A DNA stretch of 64,000 nucleotides from QVMM01 sp047030855 (GTDB lineage: Bacteria > Bacteroidota > Bacteroidia > Bacteroidales > Dysgonomonadaceae): NCBI GenBank assembly GCA_047030855.1, contig JBKYIJ010000008.1:124001-188000 (forward strand), read 5' to 3'. Below the pieces are notes generated by a model that searched no databases, was not told the origin of the DNA, and saw only the letters and a program-made list of their open reading frames with translations. Numbering within the stretch: position 1 is the stretch's first letter; each line of letters begins with the position of its first letter. This document shows, piece after piece, positions 1 to 7,821 of the stretch. The position numbers were made by a program, and so were the translations under genes.

Positions 1-1201
1 CTTTACTCGTACCTCTTATAAAACAATGATCAAACTTGTAATTTAAAGCCGTAGTATTTCCTTCCGCACGTTGAAGCCCTGCTTCGTGAGATACGGAACC
101 GGATATGACGGTATTAATAAATTCGCAACGTTCCAATGGTATTGCATTCTTATTTTCAGTCGCATTCCCGATCATTAAAGCATAGCTTCCTTTCTTTCGG
201 CTAATCCACGTCATCCAGTTTGCCAAAGTGCAATGTAAGAAATAATAATCGCCACCGACTAGTTTAACCGTCGATCCTGCCGCGTTGGAAAACAATGAAT
301 TATATGCTTCAATCTTACAGTTTTCGGCAGACAAGCCGTCCTCTTTCGTATTGTGTATAATAGAATTGACAAAAACGGCTTTTTTCTGGGACGTATTCGA
401 ATGTTTGAACTTAATACCGTTAACCGAATTTCTGAAATGGAAATGTTCAAAATAATTATTAAAACTCAACGAGTCGACCACAATTCCGTCCCATTGTCCC
501 GGCAGACGATCGTAAGGCACATTAGAGAAAAACCAGTCGGTGCGATCGCCACGGAAAACAACAGGTTCTTCCAGAGTTCCGACAACACGGAGCGTCCCGT
601 CCAGTTTGACTTTCGCGGCATTGTGGAAATACATGTATGTATTTTTCTCTATATTGACTGTAACTCCTTTATTTATCACAAGAGAATCATAGATAAGGAA
701 CGGTTTTTTATCCGTAAGCGTCGTGTCTTTATCTATCGTTTTCCCACGCCAGATAAACACGTCTTGCCCCAAAGCCTCCAATTGTATGTAGTGGATATTT
801 CCGTTCCAAGATACCTGAATGGAGTCCCTGATAAGCACAGGCTTGTCCTGATTCAATGGATTTACTTTGACGGCAACCCACATAAAAGCACTGTCCTTTC
901 CCCAGATATCAATGTTATGCACTTCATCCCCTACTGATCCATCCACCGTGATCGTAAATCCCGAAACGTCAGGATTCATAACCTTAACCGAACCGATTGT
1001 TACCGCATCTTTATTTTTGTTATATATCTTCAAAGTCTGTTTGGGTGTTCCGATGGTTGTGAACACAGTATCAAAACGTACCGTATCGGACGAAAACTCA
1101 AGTCGCAACGACGGATTGGATGAAAACTTTTCATCGTCAAAACAAGAAAATAACAAAGAAGAAAGAAGTACGGTCAGTGTAAATGTCAGTAGGATTCTCA
1201 T
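1..1201 (-). CDS. Surface lipoprotein with beta-helix-like region (3' end outside window)
   Basis: The minus-strand frame is open from an ATG at 1201 to the window edge (about 400 codons), so the C-terminus is missing. The N-terminus is a lipoprotein signal, MRILLTFTLTVLLSSLLFSC, with the lipobox cysteine at residue 20 followed by Asp-Asp, which suggests an outer-membrane anchored product. The middle contains alternating short strands with repeated Asn/His-rich turns (for example around HFHFRNSVNGIKF), like right-handed beta-helix proteins of Bacteroidales. It starts 27 bp after the DsbA-like gene on the same strand, so the two are probably cotranscribed. Function is unknown; the family assignment is by resemblance only. 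Confidence 0.75.
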   Translation of the reverse strand, partial: MRILLTFTLTVLLSSLLFSCFDDEKFSSNPSLRLEFSSDTVRFDTVFTTIGTPKQTLKIYNKNKDAVTIGSVKVMNPDVSGFTITVDGSVGDEVHNIDIWGKDSAFMWVAVKVNPLNQDKPVLIRDSIQVSWNGNIHYIQLEALGQDVFIWRGKTIDKDTTLTDKKPFLIYDSLVINKGVTVNIEKNTYMYFHNAAKVKLDGTLRVVGTLEEPVVFRGDRTDWFFSNVPYDRLPGQWDGIVVDSLSFNNYFEHFHFRNSVNGIKFKHSNTSQKKAVFVNSIIHNTKEDGLSAENCKIEAYNSLFSNAAGSTVKLVGGDYYFLHCTLANWMTWISRKKGSYALMIGNATENKNAIPLERCEFINTVISGSVSHEAGLQRAEGNTTALNYKFDHCFIRGTSK

Positions 1202-1228
1202 TTATATTGTAATTGATGTTAATATCTT

Positions 1229-1963
1229 TTATATGCTGCAAGTTCCGTCAATTGAACAGGATTTACCGTGAACGACGTCTATTTTTTCTTCGCCTATAAA
1301 TATACCGTTCTCTTTCCAGTCGTTATAGGCTTCTCCTAATGCTTTCAGATAGTCTTCCACTGAAACGGAGCCTTGTATCACATACCTGTTGTTGAACAGA
1401 TAAAACGGGATAAACTCCAAATCCAATTCATCTTCGGCACGTTGAATGTCGTTATTTATATCTTCGGAGTATTCAAAGGTGTCGAGACATCTGTTAATAT
1501 CCCCTGCGGGAATCCCGATCTTTCCTCCTATTTTGATCAGGACATTTCTGTCAGCGACATTTTCCCCGTCAACAAAATAGGCTTTAAACAATGCTTCTTC
1601 GGCTTCGGATGCCTTGCCATATTTTGCCGCAAGCTTGGTTAATCTGAGAGCATCGGATGTATTAGCTACCACTATATTGTCAGGATTATACTTCAATCCG
1701 ACACTATCAGCCAATTCGAGGACATCTTTAAAATCTGCCTTGGCTTCTTCTTCCGAGTAGTCGTGCATTTCCGCAAGATATTGGTAATATGTCTGACTCA
1801 AACCGCTTTTAGGTAAAGACGGATTCAGTTCATAACTATGCCACTCCAATTCGACATTATCGGATTCCGAAAACTGCGACAATGCCTGCTCCATTTTCTT
1901 TTTTCCAATATAACAGAAGGGACAGGCAATATCAGACCAAATTTCTATTTTCATCTTACTCAT
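1229..1963 (-). CDS. DsbA family (FrnE-like) oxidoreductase
   Basis: About 244 residues from the ATG at 1963; an in-frame TTG at 1969 is less likely. The thioredoxin-fold active site CPFC is at residues 14-17, right after the first strand (KIEIWSDIA), as in the cytoplasmic FrnE/DsbA-like group that lacks a signal peptide. A helical insertion follows, and then a second thioredoxin half with the cis-Pro-type segment near FIPFYLFNNRYVIQG. The C-terminus carries an extra CSIDGTC pair of cysteines. FrnE proteins are thiol-disulfide oxidoreductases linked to oxidative stress; the exact substrate cannot be read from sequence. The length is normal for the family and the upstream lipoprotein-free leader supports a cytosolic location. 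Confidence 0.88.
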   Translation of the reverse strand: MSKMKIEIWSDIACPFCYIGKKKMEQALSQFSESDNVELEWHSYELNPSLPKSGLSQTYYQYLAEMHDYSEEEAKADFKDVLELADSVGLKYNPDNIVVANTSDALRLTKLAAKYGKASEAEEALFKAYFVDGENVADRNVLIKIGGKIGIPAGDINRCLDTFEYSEDINNDIQRAEDELDLEFIPFYLFNNRYVIQGSVSVEDYLKALGEAYNDWKENGIFIGEEKIDVVHGKSCSIDGTCSI

Positions 1964-2041
1964 AAGCAAATGCCTTTTCGGCTTCTTTAATTACAAACGT
2001 AAGTTAACGGTATTTATTTTCTTTTCTTATTACATAAGAAT

Positions 2042-2078
2042 AAACAAAGCCGTCAAAGAATTGTTGACAGCTTTGTTT
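2042..2078 (-). terminator. Intrinsic terminator after pepD
   Basis: An inverted repeat (AAACAAAGC-GTCAA against GTTGACAGCTTTGTTT on the plus strand) lies between the pepD stop and the DsbA-like start. Read on the minus strand it is a strong hairpin ending in TTTGTTTATT, which would separate the two transcripts. Confidence 0.7.
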
Positions 2079-2099
2079 CAATAATCTTATCAAATTAAA

Positions 2100-3551
2100 T
2101 TATTTCGCAGAAATATTTTTCAGCATTTCCAAAAGCAGGTTCCACCATTTTTCGACAGTAGCGATTTCCACTTTTTCTTCGGGGGAATGTGCCCCTCTGA
2201 TAGTGGGCCCGCAGGATATCATATCCAAATGAGGATATTTTTCCAAGAATAAACCGCACTCCAAACCTGCATGAATGGCTTTCACCTCAGGATCTTTTCC
2301 GTACAGTTTTTTGTAACAGCTTTTCCCTATCTCCAATATTTTAGAATCCGGGTTAGGCTTCCAACCGGGATATCCTTCTCCGTGAACAACTTCTGCTTTG
2401 GCAAGGGTAAATGCAGCGTTCACCATGTTGGCGGCATCGTTTTTAAGAGATTCGGTAGAACTGCGCTGGCTCGTGCCCACTACAATGGTATTATTCTCTT
2501 TCATCTTAACAGATGCGAGGTTTGTAGATGTTTCCACCAAACCCGGAATATCATGGCTCATACCCAAAACGCCATGCGGACAAGCGTAAATGCCATTTAA
2601 TAAATTATAGACAGTATCCTTATCCATAACGCATTTAGGTTCTTCCGTTGTCTCGATCGAAACTTTTACATTCGGATCAACAACCTTCAATTCGCTTTCT
2701 ACATCGGCGGCAAACCTGTTCAACATAGCTGCAACCTCATCTCTGTCTCCGACAGGAACGCCTGCAACTGCATATGCTTCACGGGCAATGGCATTATGGA
2801 GATTTCCCCCGTCAATTTCGGACATAGCCAGATAAGTTTTACGGGATAAAGCCCACAAAAAGCGGTTAAGGATCTTATTGGCGTTCCCCAAGCCTTCGTG
2901 TATCTCACTGCCCGAGTGTCCGCCGTTCAAGCCTTTCACCTGCAATTTAAACCAATAGTAATCCATCGGCGTATCACATTCTTTGTACTTGAATGTTGCA
3001 GTAGTGCCTTTACCGCCTGCGCAGCCGATATAGAATTCGCCCTCTTCTTCCGTGTCAAGATTTATCATATAATGTCCTGTCAGCAAATCTTTGCTCAGGG
3101 CATAAGCCCCTGTTAACCCTGTTTCTTCGTCCACTGTAAACAGACATTCCAATTTGCCGTGCTGAATATCTTTAGAGGCAAGCAATGCCAATTGAGCAGC
3201 AACACCGATGCCGTTGTCCGCTCCAAGCGTCGTTCCTTTCGCTTTCAGCCAAGCACCATCCACATATGTCTCGATCGGATCTTTGTCAAAGTCATGCGTT
3301 ATATCCCTGTTTTTCTCACAAACCATATCTATATGCGATTGCAGAATTACGGTAGCGATACCTTCTTTCGCAGCAGGCTTGGTAATTAAAACATTGCCCG
3401 CCCCATCCTTTTTCGATTCTAAATTATGTTGTTTCGCAAAATTCAACAAATACTCTATCATCTTGCCTTCTTTTTTCGAAGGACGCGGTATTTGATTTAT
3501 CTCATAAAAATAATGCCAAACGGACTGGGGTTTAAGATCTTTTATTGTCAT
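2100..3551 (-). CDS. pepD: Cytosolic aminoacyl-histidine dipeptidase (PepD, M20C)
   Basis: 483 residues, normal for M20C dipeptidases, which hydrolyse Xaa-His and other dipeptides in the cytosol with two divalent metals. Metal and catalytic motifs are visible: QSHIDMVCEKN (His-x-Asp) near residue 80, LGADNGIGVA near 112, the catalytic glutamates in VDEETGLTGA near 145, and IHAGLECGLF near the C-terminus. The start MTIKDLKPQSVWHYFYEI matches the conserved family N-terminus. The gene has its own terminator and is flanked by unrelated genes, so it is likely a single-gene unit. Confidence 0.95.
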   Translation of the reverse strand: MTIKDLKPQSVWHYFYEINQIPRPSKKEGKMIEYLLNFAKQHNLESKKDGAGNVLITKPAAKEGIATVILQSHIDMVCEKNRDITHDFDKDPIETYVDGAWLKAKGTTLGADNGIGVAAQLALLASKDIQHGKLECLFTVDEETGLTGAYALSKDLLTGHYMINLDTEEEGEFYIGCAGGKGTTATFKYKECDTPMDYYWFKLQVKGLNGGHSGSEIHEGLGNANKILNRFLWALSRKTYLAMSEIDGGNLHNAIAREAYAVAGVPVGDRDEVAAMLNRFAADVESELKVVDPNVKVSIETTEEPKCVMDKDTVYNLLNGIYACPHGVLGMSHDIPGLVETSTNLASVKMKENNTIVVGTSQRSSTESLKNDAANMVNAAFTLAKAEVVHGEGYPGWKPNPDSKILEIGKSCYKKLYGKDPEVKAIHAGLECGLFLEKYPHLDMISCGPTIRGAHSPEEKVEIATVEKWWNLLLEMLKNISAK

Positions 3552-3705
3552 ATTTATAAATGTTTATTTATATTGTGTTAATACTATATTGTAAGTACAA
3601 AATTTAATACATAACAATTACATAAAATTAGTTCAATAATACATTGTCACCAACTTTTTCACATCTTTTAAAGGTGTATGTGCAACTTTATTTTAACATA
3701 AAAGA

Positions 3706-3713
3706 TATATTTG
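3706..3713 (+). promoter_or_regulatory. Bacteroidota -7 promoter box (TATATTTG)
   Basis: TATATTTG sits 26 bp before the ATG of the OmpH-like gene and matches the TAnnTTTG consensus used by the Bacteroidota housekeeping sigma factor. Confidence 0.6.
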
Positions 3714-3739
3714 CACGTAAATAAGAAACATCTATTTAT

Positions 3740-4345
3740 ATGAAACATCTTTCTTTAGTCATCAATGCAATATTGTTCATTGCTGTCATCGTTTTGTTTA
3801 TATTGCATTTCACATCCAAAAACAAAGCTGCGGATGCCTCTACCACAGTTGCATTTGAGAACGATACGACTCTCATGCTACCGATAGCTTATGTCGATGT
3901 AGACTCACTGCTTACGAAATACAACTATGCTAAAGAAATAAGCAACATATTGATGACTAAATCTGAAAATTCAAAAGCATCCGTTAATGAGAAACAAAGA
4001 AAACTTGTTGCTGAACAACAAGAATTCCAAAGGAAATATCAGAACAATGCTTTCTTGAGTCAGGAAAGGGCTGAACAGGAATTTCAGAGAATACAGAAAC
4101 TTGAACTTGAGCTCAATCAGACTGCTTCCAGACTGGAAAATGAATTGACAATGGAACAGTTGAAATATAACACCCAATTGGCTGATTCTGTAAGACTATG
4201 CATCCGTGAATACAACAAAACTGCAAATTATCAAATAATTTTCAGTAATTCGAGAATGGATAATATCCTTTACGCTAAAGAAAAATATGATATTACAAAT
4301 CAGGTTCTTGAACTGTTGAACAGCCGTTATATTCCTAAAAAATAA
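3740..4345 (+). CDS. OmpH/Skp-like periplasmic chaperone, membrane-anchored
   Basis: 201 residues. An uncleaved-looking N-terminal membrane segment (residues 5-23, LVINAILFIAVIVLFILHF) is followed by a strand region (LPIAYVDVDSLLTKY) typical of the Skp/OmpH start. A long charged coiled coil then covers roughly residues 70-150, rich in Gln/Glu (EKQRKLVAEQQEFQRKYQ). The C-terminal strand NYQIIFSNSRMDNILYA closes the small beta body of Skp. The family chaperones outer-membrane proteins in the periplasm; a membrane anchor instead of a cleaved signal is common for this Bacteroidales subgroup. It has its own promoter and is followed directly by tRNA-Ala. Confidence 0.85.
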   Translation: MKHLSLVINAILFIAVIVLFILHFTSKNKAADASTTVAFENDTTLMLPIAYVDVDSLLTKYNYAKEISNILMTKSENSKASVNEKQRKLVAEQQEFQRKYQNNAFLSQERAEQEFQRIQKLELELNQTASRLENELTMEQLKYNTQLADSVRLCIREYNKTANYQIIFSNSRMDNILYAKEKYDITNQVLELLNSRYIPKK

Positions 4346-4367
4346 CTACTCAGATTCCCTAAAGGAA

Positions 4368-4441
4368 GGGGCACTAGCTCATCTGGCTAGAGCGCGACAC
4401 TGGCAGTGTCGAGGTGAGCGGTTCGAGTCCGCTGTGCTCCA
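4368..4441 (+). tRNA. tRNA-Ala (anticodon GGC)
   Basis: A full cloverleaf can be folded. The acceptor GGGGCAC pairs with GTGCTCC, the D arm is GCTC...GAGC, the anticodon stem CGACA/TGTCG holds loop CTGGCAG (anticodon GGC), and the T arm is GCGGTTCGAGTCCGC. The discriminator is A; CCA is not encoded. A weak hairpin (AAATCC...GGATTT, 4447-4476) follows. The last 12 bases of the gene region recur at 5085-5096, so the 3' end has probably served as an integration site. Confidence 0.96.
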
Positions 4442-4474
4442 CAAAAAAATCCTCAAACAGAAATGTTCGGGGAT

Positions 4475-5009
4475 TTAATGTTTTATTCCATAGAATACTG
4501 TGTCTTGAAGATAGGTCTTACAAGGAAGGTTTGTATATACCTGATCATCTTTTATAACATTTAGTTTATGTTTATCTAAACAGAATATATGGTTATCTAC
4601 AACATATTTACCCTCGTGATTTTTATATTTATAAATATGTTGCATTTTCCAACCAATAAATTCGGGAGTAAATACTAATTCTAAAGAATCGCAAATTGCT
4701 TGAAAGTAAATCTCTTGCTTCTTATTTGATTTTACCTCATCTTCGGTGTACATATCAGGATATTGTCTGCTAAATATTTCCATTAACTCAAATGCTTCCC
4801 TTCTTAAATTATATTCTTTATAAAGCTTTGTTTCCTTTACAGATGTAAATGCTGAATCTAATTTTCCGAAAAGAATTGGTTTGTAATTTTCTTTTTTTCT
4901 GTATATTTTTCAAATAATCACTTACTTTATATTGTACAATTTCTTTATCGCTTGGATTGTGACATGAAATGAAAAATATAATACATAATGTTATAAAATA
5001 TAATTTCAT
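4475..5009 (-). pseudogene. Small lipoprotein gene split by A7 frameshift
   Basis: Two minus-strand frames together form one protein. The first (from ATG 5009) gives a lipoprotein signal MKLYFITLCIIFFISC and then HNPSDKEIVQYKVSDYLKN. The second, from about 4890 down to 4475, continues as ENYKPILFGKLDSAFTSVKE and ends CKTYLQDTVFYGIKH. The break is in a run of seven A (minus strand; T7 at 4892-4898); six A would restore one frame of about 178 residues. The gene lies between the tRNA-Ala 3' end and its 12-bp copy, so it may be cargo of a small integrated segment. No known domain is recognised. It is either decayed, slippage-prone or miscalled. Confidence 0.65.
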
Positions 5010-5084
5010 AATTTATATATTTAATGTTTTTATAAAGCTAATAATTTTCGAGTAATTCACATAAAAAGAGTTAGATAATTTGGT

Positions 5085-5096
5085 GCTGTGCTCCAC
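5085..5096 (+). repeat. 12-bp copy of the tRNA-Ala 3' end
   Basis: GCTGTGCTCCAC is identical to 4431-4442, the last bases of tRNA-Ala plus one flanking base, in the same orientation 654 bp downstream. Such a direct repeat is what tyrosine-recombinase integration into a tRNA 3' end leaves behind. A more degenerate version follows at 5425-5493. Confidence 0.6.
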
Positions 5097-5100
5097 TGAA

Positions 5101-5140
5101 AAAATAATCTCTGCATTTTCCCAAATGCAGAGATTATTTT
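5101..5140. terminator. Strong hairpin terminator, bidirectional
   Basis: A perfect 18-bp inverted repeat (AAAATAATCTCTGCATTT / its complement) with a 4-base loop and T-rich tails on both strands. It probably insulates the segment ending at 5096 from the downstream small gene. Confidence 0.75.
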
Positions 5141-5165
5141 TTTCACTTAACAGCAATAAACATCG

Positions 5166-5173
5166 TATATTTG
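5166..5173 (+). promoter_or_regulatory. -7 promoter box (TATATTTG)
   Basis: TATATTTG lies 26 bp before the ATG at 5200, matching the spacing seen at several other genes in this window. Confidence 0.55.
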
Positions 5174-5199
5174 TATTAATACTATATTAATCAGACACT

Positions 5200-5379
5200 A
5201 TGAAAGATTGGATAGAAATTATTTCATTTACATATCCACATGAAGCACATTTAGCAAAATCTCTTTTAGAAGCTTCTAATATAGAGGTTTTCATAAAAGA
5301 TGAATTTACGATACAAGTAAATAACTTCTATTCAAATGCTATTGGTGGAGTGAAAATTCTTGTCGAAAAGAGCAAATAA
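5200..5379 (+). CDS. DUF2007-like small protein
   Basis: 59 residues, MKDWIEIISFTYPHEAHLAK..., ending GGVKILVEKSK. The pattern of an opening strand, 'PHEAHLAKSLLEASNIEVFIKDE' as a helix-strand, and a closing GGVKILV strand matches DUF2007 (putative signal-transducing, PII-like ferredoxin fold) proteins, which are usually 60-80 residues. It has its own promoter box and no operon partner. It sits between two tRNA-Ala-like scars, so it may be element cargo or a displaced chromosomal gene. The molecular function of the family is not established. Confidence 0.7.
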   Translation: MKDWIEIISFTYPHEAHLAKSLLEASNIEVFIKDEFTIQVNNFYSNAIGGVKILVEKSK

Positions 5380-5424
5380 TATTGCAAAGAACATCAATAA
5401 TCGGTTCAAAATCCTCACAAAAAA

Positions 5425-5493
5425 AGTTCAAGACTTTGGTGTGATACCTCACTGAAATTGAAATTCCTGCATTTTTTCAATACAGAGATATTT
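5425..5493 (+). repeat. Degenerate second copy of the tRNA-scar plus hairpin unit
   Basis: GTTCAAGACTTTGGTGTGAT..CTCACTGAAA followed by CTGCATTTTTTCAATACAG resembles 5068-5140 (tttggtgctgtgctccactgaaa plus the CTCTGCATTT hairpin). The order of elements is the same but the hairpin is weakened. It is probably an older copy of the same end sequence. Confidence 0.4.
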
Positions 5494-5523
5494 TATTGAT
5501 ATCAGATCAAACATTCAGAATAT

Positions 5524-5661
5524 TCATAAAGACCTATACCACTCACTACTTTCATCAAGCTTGAATTTAGCACTACATCCTAAATTGGCTAAACTTAATT
5601 TTACAGGATATTTTCCTTCGGTATTAGCTCTTCTTGTATCTAAAATCACCTTTATAATCAT
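5524..5661 (-). pseudogene. N-terminal fragment of a tyrosine integrase
   Basis: A 45-codon minus-strand frame begins MIIKVILDTRRANTEGKYPV, which is the characteristic start of the arm-type DNA-binding domain of Bacteroidales phage/transposon integrases (ILDTRR...GKYPVKL). After about 30 residues (LANLGCSAKFKLDESSEWYRSL) it stops; core-binding and catalytic domains are absent. It points away from the other broken integrase at 5959 and lies beside the att-like sequence at 5771. It is a relic of a second element; the family call rests on the conserved N-terminal motif. Confidence 0.65.
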
Positions 5662-5770
5662 AATCCATCTGCAATTAATTTGCAATTCAAAAAGACTTAT
5701 TTTAATAAAATTTAATGAAATAAAAAGCCTCTAAAACTCGCCAAAATACTTATTTTAAAGACTTTACCTT

Positions 5771-5793
5771 TTGTCGGGATGACTGTAATTGAA
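5771..5793 (-). other. tRNA 3'-end-like attachment site, left (attL-like)
   Basis: This 23-base stretch, whose core is GTCGGGATGACTG, matches the tRNA-Pro 3' end at 43298-43320 at 19 of 23 positions and the tRNA-Asp-like fragment at 10595-10617 at 18 of 23, counted by eye. It lies directly in front of the integrase at 5959. Together with the copy at 10595 it brackets a 4.85-kb integrase-bearing segment. Confidence 0.55.
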
Positions 5794-5907
5794 ATATCAT
5801 TTTTAGTGAAATTTTAATTTTGTTAAAATATGCTAATTTGCACCAATATATACGTTGATAATCAATTATGTATACAATTATATTATTTGCTTTCAAATAT
5901 TAATATC

Positions 5908-5915
5908 TATATTTG
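5908..5915 (+). promoter_or_regulatory. -7 promoter box of the integrase
   Basis: TATATTTG lies 44 bp before the preferred integrase ATG (5959). A start at this ATG, rather than the upstream one at 5830, keeps the promoter outside the coding region. Confidence 0.5.
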
Positions 5916-5929
5916 TGAACTATCAAAAG

Positions 5930-5948
5930 GTGTTCATAAAAGTGTTCA
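5930..5948 (+). repeat. GTGTTCA direct-repeat pair (12-bp period)
   Basis: GTGTTCA occurs at 5930-5936 and 5942-5948. The same pair with the same 12-bp period is at 10532-10550 near the other end of the element. Possible integrase or excisionase arm-binding sites. Confidence 0.45.
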
Positions 5949-5958
5949 ATTAAATATT

Positions 5959-6822
5959 ATGTTAGTACAAAAGAAATATTATAGAAATGCTATTGTTGCC
6001 TATTACAAGAAAAATGATTCTGTTATAAGGTACACTCTGTTTAAGACAGATAAAAAGAATGTCGGAAGATATATCCGATTGAAAGATAATCCGGGAGAAT
6101 ACGATGCCGACATAGAAAATATGAGGATTGATAAACTTCTTAGGGATATAAACGATGTTATTGTGGAACTGATAACACACAATCCAGATATAAAACTATC
6201 AAATTCTTTAATTTCTGCGAGATTAGGAAGAATCAAAGGTAATAAGGAAAGTATTACAGATGATTTGGAAAAATTTATAGAAATCAAACTTGCCGAAAAA
6301 TTGAAGGATAATCCTGAAATAGGAAATACTTTTCCATCTGGATTGAAAGATTATCGAAGTCTGAAAAATGCCTTATTAGATTATCAGAACGACCAAGAAA
6401 AGATATTCTCTATTGCAGATATAAGAGTAAAAACGCAAAAAACGGGAAAGACGGTTGAAATTCCACTTGTGCCAAGAGCCATTGAGATTGCGACAAAGTA
6501 TAATTATACATTTAACAAATATGTAAATCAGATATTTAACAGGAAAATTAAGGAGTTCTTAGGGAAGCATAAATTGCTTGAAGATGAAATAAAGGTATCT
6601 CGTGTAATAAGAAAGAAATCAAATGATTATATTTGCAAACGAAGAGAAAAGATAAGTGCCCACACAGGGCGAAGAACATTTATCTCTATACTTGTTGAAA
6701 GTGGAATGCCTTTGCAAATGATAATGAGCATGACTGGACACACGCAAATAAAAACTTTACAAATTTACATAGATAAATTTAGTCCTGAAAAGCGAAAATA
6801 CATGGAGATACTTAACATATAA
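5959..6822 (+). pseudogene. Tyrosine recombinase with internal deletion of the first catalytic Arg region
   Basis: 287 residues from ATG 5959; intact Bacteroidales integrases are about 380-430. The C-terminal catalytic half is present: SAHTGRRTF (His-x-x-Arg) and GHTQIKTLQIYI (His ... Tyr nucleophile). The SAM-like core-binding part ends at FPSGLKDYRSLKNALLDYQND, and the chain then jumps within about 10 residues to RVKTQKTGKTVEIPLV, a segment that normally lies after the box containing the first arginine (TGLR). Thus roughly 100 residues including Arg-I appear deleted in frame. It should be inactive for strand exchange, though it might still bind DNA. It is followed after 4 bp by the HTH gene, the usual int-xis layout. 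Confidence 0.8.
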
Positions 6823-6826
6823 TGAA

Positions 6827-7318
6827 ATGGGTAAAAATTGGATAGATAATATACTAAAAGTAACTTTAGACGAGATAAAAGAATTAGATACTCTGCCAAC
6901 TAAAGCAGAAATAAAACGTCTTGCTCATAAATATATATCCGAAATATATGATGAAAATGATACAAATAAAATACTTGCTGATTTGTATAGAGTATATTTA
7001 AACCTTGCATCTGGCATAAAAGAATCATTTATTCCAGACGAAAATAATTCTACTCTTTCCGTATCTCAAATAACAGCAAAATCGAAAAAAGCAAAAGAAG
7101 CAAAAGAAGCAATATCTGATAAAAATACCAATATTACTGTTAAATCTGACACATATATTACAGTTAAAGATATAGTAATATAATGAAAGTTACTCCTCAG
7201 ACAATAACAAAATGGATTAGAGAAGATAAACTAAAAGCAGATAAATTGGGGGGGTAAATCATGGAGAATTAAACAATCTGATTTTGATAATTATATTAAT
7301 AGTGATAATAAAAAATAA
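6827..7318 (+). pseudogene. Excisionase-like HTH protein gene, broken in two places
   Basis: The first frame (6827-7183, 118 residues) ends ...TYITVKDIVI at TAA. The next frame starts at the overlapping TAATG (ATG 7183) with KVTPQTITKWIREDKLKADKL and stops in a G7 run (7248-7254). Reading G6 continues GGKSWRIKQSDFDNYI to a stop at 7318. Joined, TVKDI..KVTPQTITKWIREDKLKADKLGGKSW is a standard winged-HTH excisionase/HTH_17 domain at the C-terminus of an about 160-residue protein. Its position directly after an integrase supports a directionality-factor or regulator role. The first 100 residues are helical and of no recognised family. Confidence 0.6.
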
Positions 7319-7323
7319 ACATC

Positions 7324-7437
7324 ATGGAAAATAACGAAAGAGTAAAAATTATTAGTGATGAATATCTACCTATTAGCCCAATAACAGAAGAAGAGATGAA
7401 AAATGAAAATGGCGAAAAAAAAACCAAAAACAAATAA
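7324..7437 (+). CDS. Small acidic/basic hypothetical protein
   Basis: 37 codons (MENNERVKIISDEYLPISPI...) with an ATG 6 bp after the end of the HTH gene. It overlaps the next frame by 35 bp. It is typical of small element-borne genes, but without homology evidence the coding status is uncertain. Confidence 0.35.
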   Translation: MENNERVKIISDEYLPISPITEEEMKNENGEKKTKNK

Positions 7438-7675
7438 AAAGAAAAAGGTTACAGCTAATAAATATAATATAGTCAATCAATTTTCTTTAAGAGGTATAAA
7501 AGATAAAAATAAACAAAGAACACTTTTACAGAATCGAATATCCGAATTAGAAAAAGAATTAAAGGAACGAAAAGAACAATTAGACAAAGTAAATGAAGAA
7601 TTATTTGAAGAGGATATAAAGAAAATAACAGAAAAATATTCTAAAGAAAAAATTATAAAAGCATTAGAACAATAA
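7403..7675 (+). CDS. Small basic coiled-coil hypothetical protein
   Basis: About 88-90 residues. The N-terminus is strongly basic (KMAKKKPKTNKKKKVTANKY). A leucine/glutamate heptad pattern covers residues 40-80 (RISELEKELKERKEQLDKVN), predicting a coiled coil. ATG 7403 or 7409 could start it; both overlap the preceding small gene. A good terminator follows at 7685. No family is recognised. Basic tail plus coiled coil suggests nucleic-acid binding or an accessory mobilisation role, which is speculative. Confidence 0.55.
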   Translation: MKMAKKKPKTNKKKKVTANKYNIVNQFSLRGIKDKNKQRTLLQNRISELEKELKERKEQLDKVNEELFEEDIKKITEKYSKEKIIKALEQ

Positions 7676-7684
7676 CGATAATAC

Positions 7685-7714
7685 AAAATGACCTGATAAC
7701 ATTCAGGTCATTTT
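7685..7714 (+). terminator. Intrinsic terminator of the int-HTH gene cluster
   Basis: AAAATGACCTGA ... TCAGGTCATTTT is a perfect 12-bp stem followed by TTTTTCC, 10 bp after the stop of the coiled-coil gene. Confidence 0.85.
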
Positions 7715-7821
7715 TCCTATCAGTTACATATCGACAATACCAATTTTCTCAGGGAATACACACCTCAATACAAAATATTCAATTTATCTATATGGCATTA
7801 GTCTGATTGACAGAAACTTAA

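Noticed and set aside
353..1271. Two long plus-strand open frames
   Set aside because: They lie antisense to the lipoprotein gene 1-1201, which has a proper signal and continuous frame; no promoter or start context for the plus frames.
5396..5412. GGTTCAAAATCC as another tRNA T-arm
   Set aside because: The T-arm-like bases do not extend into a pairing acceptor stem; the match is too short.
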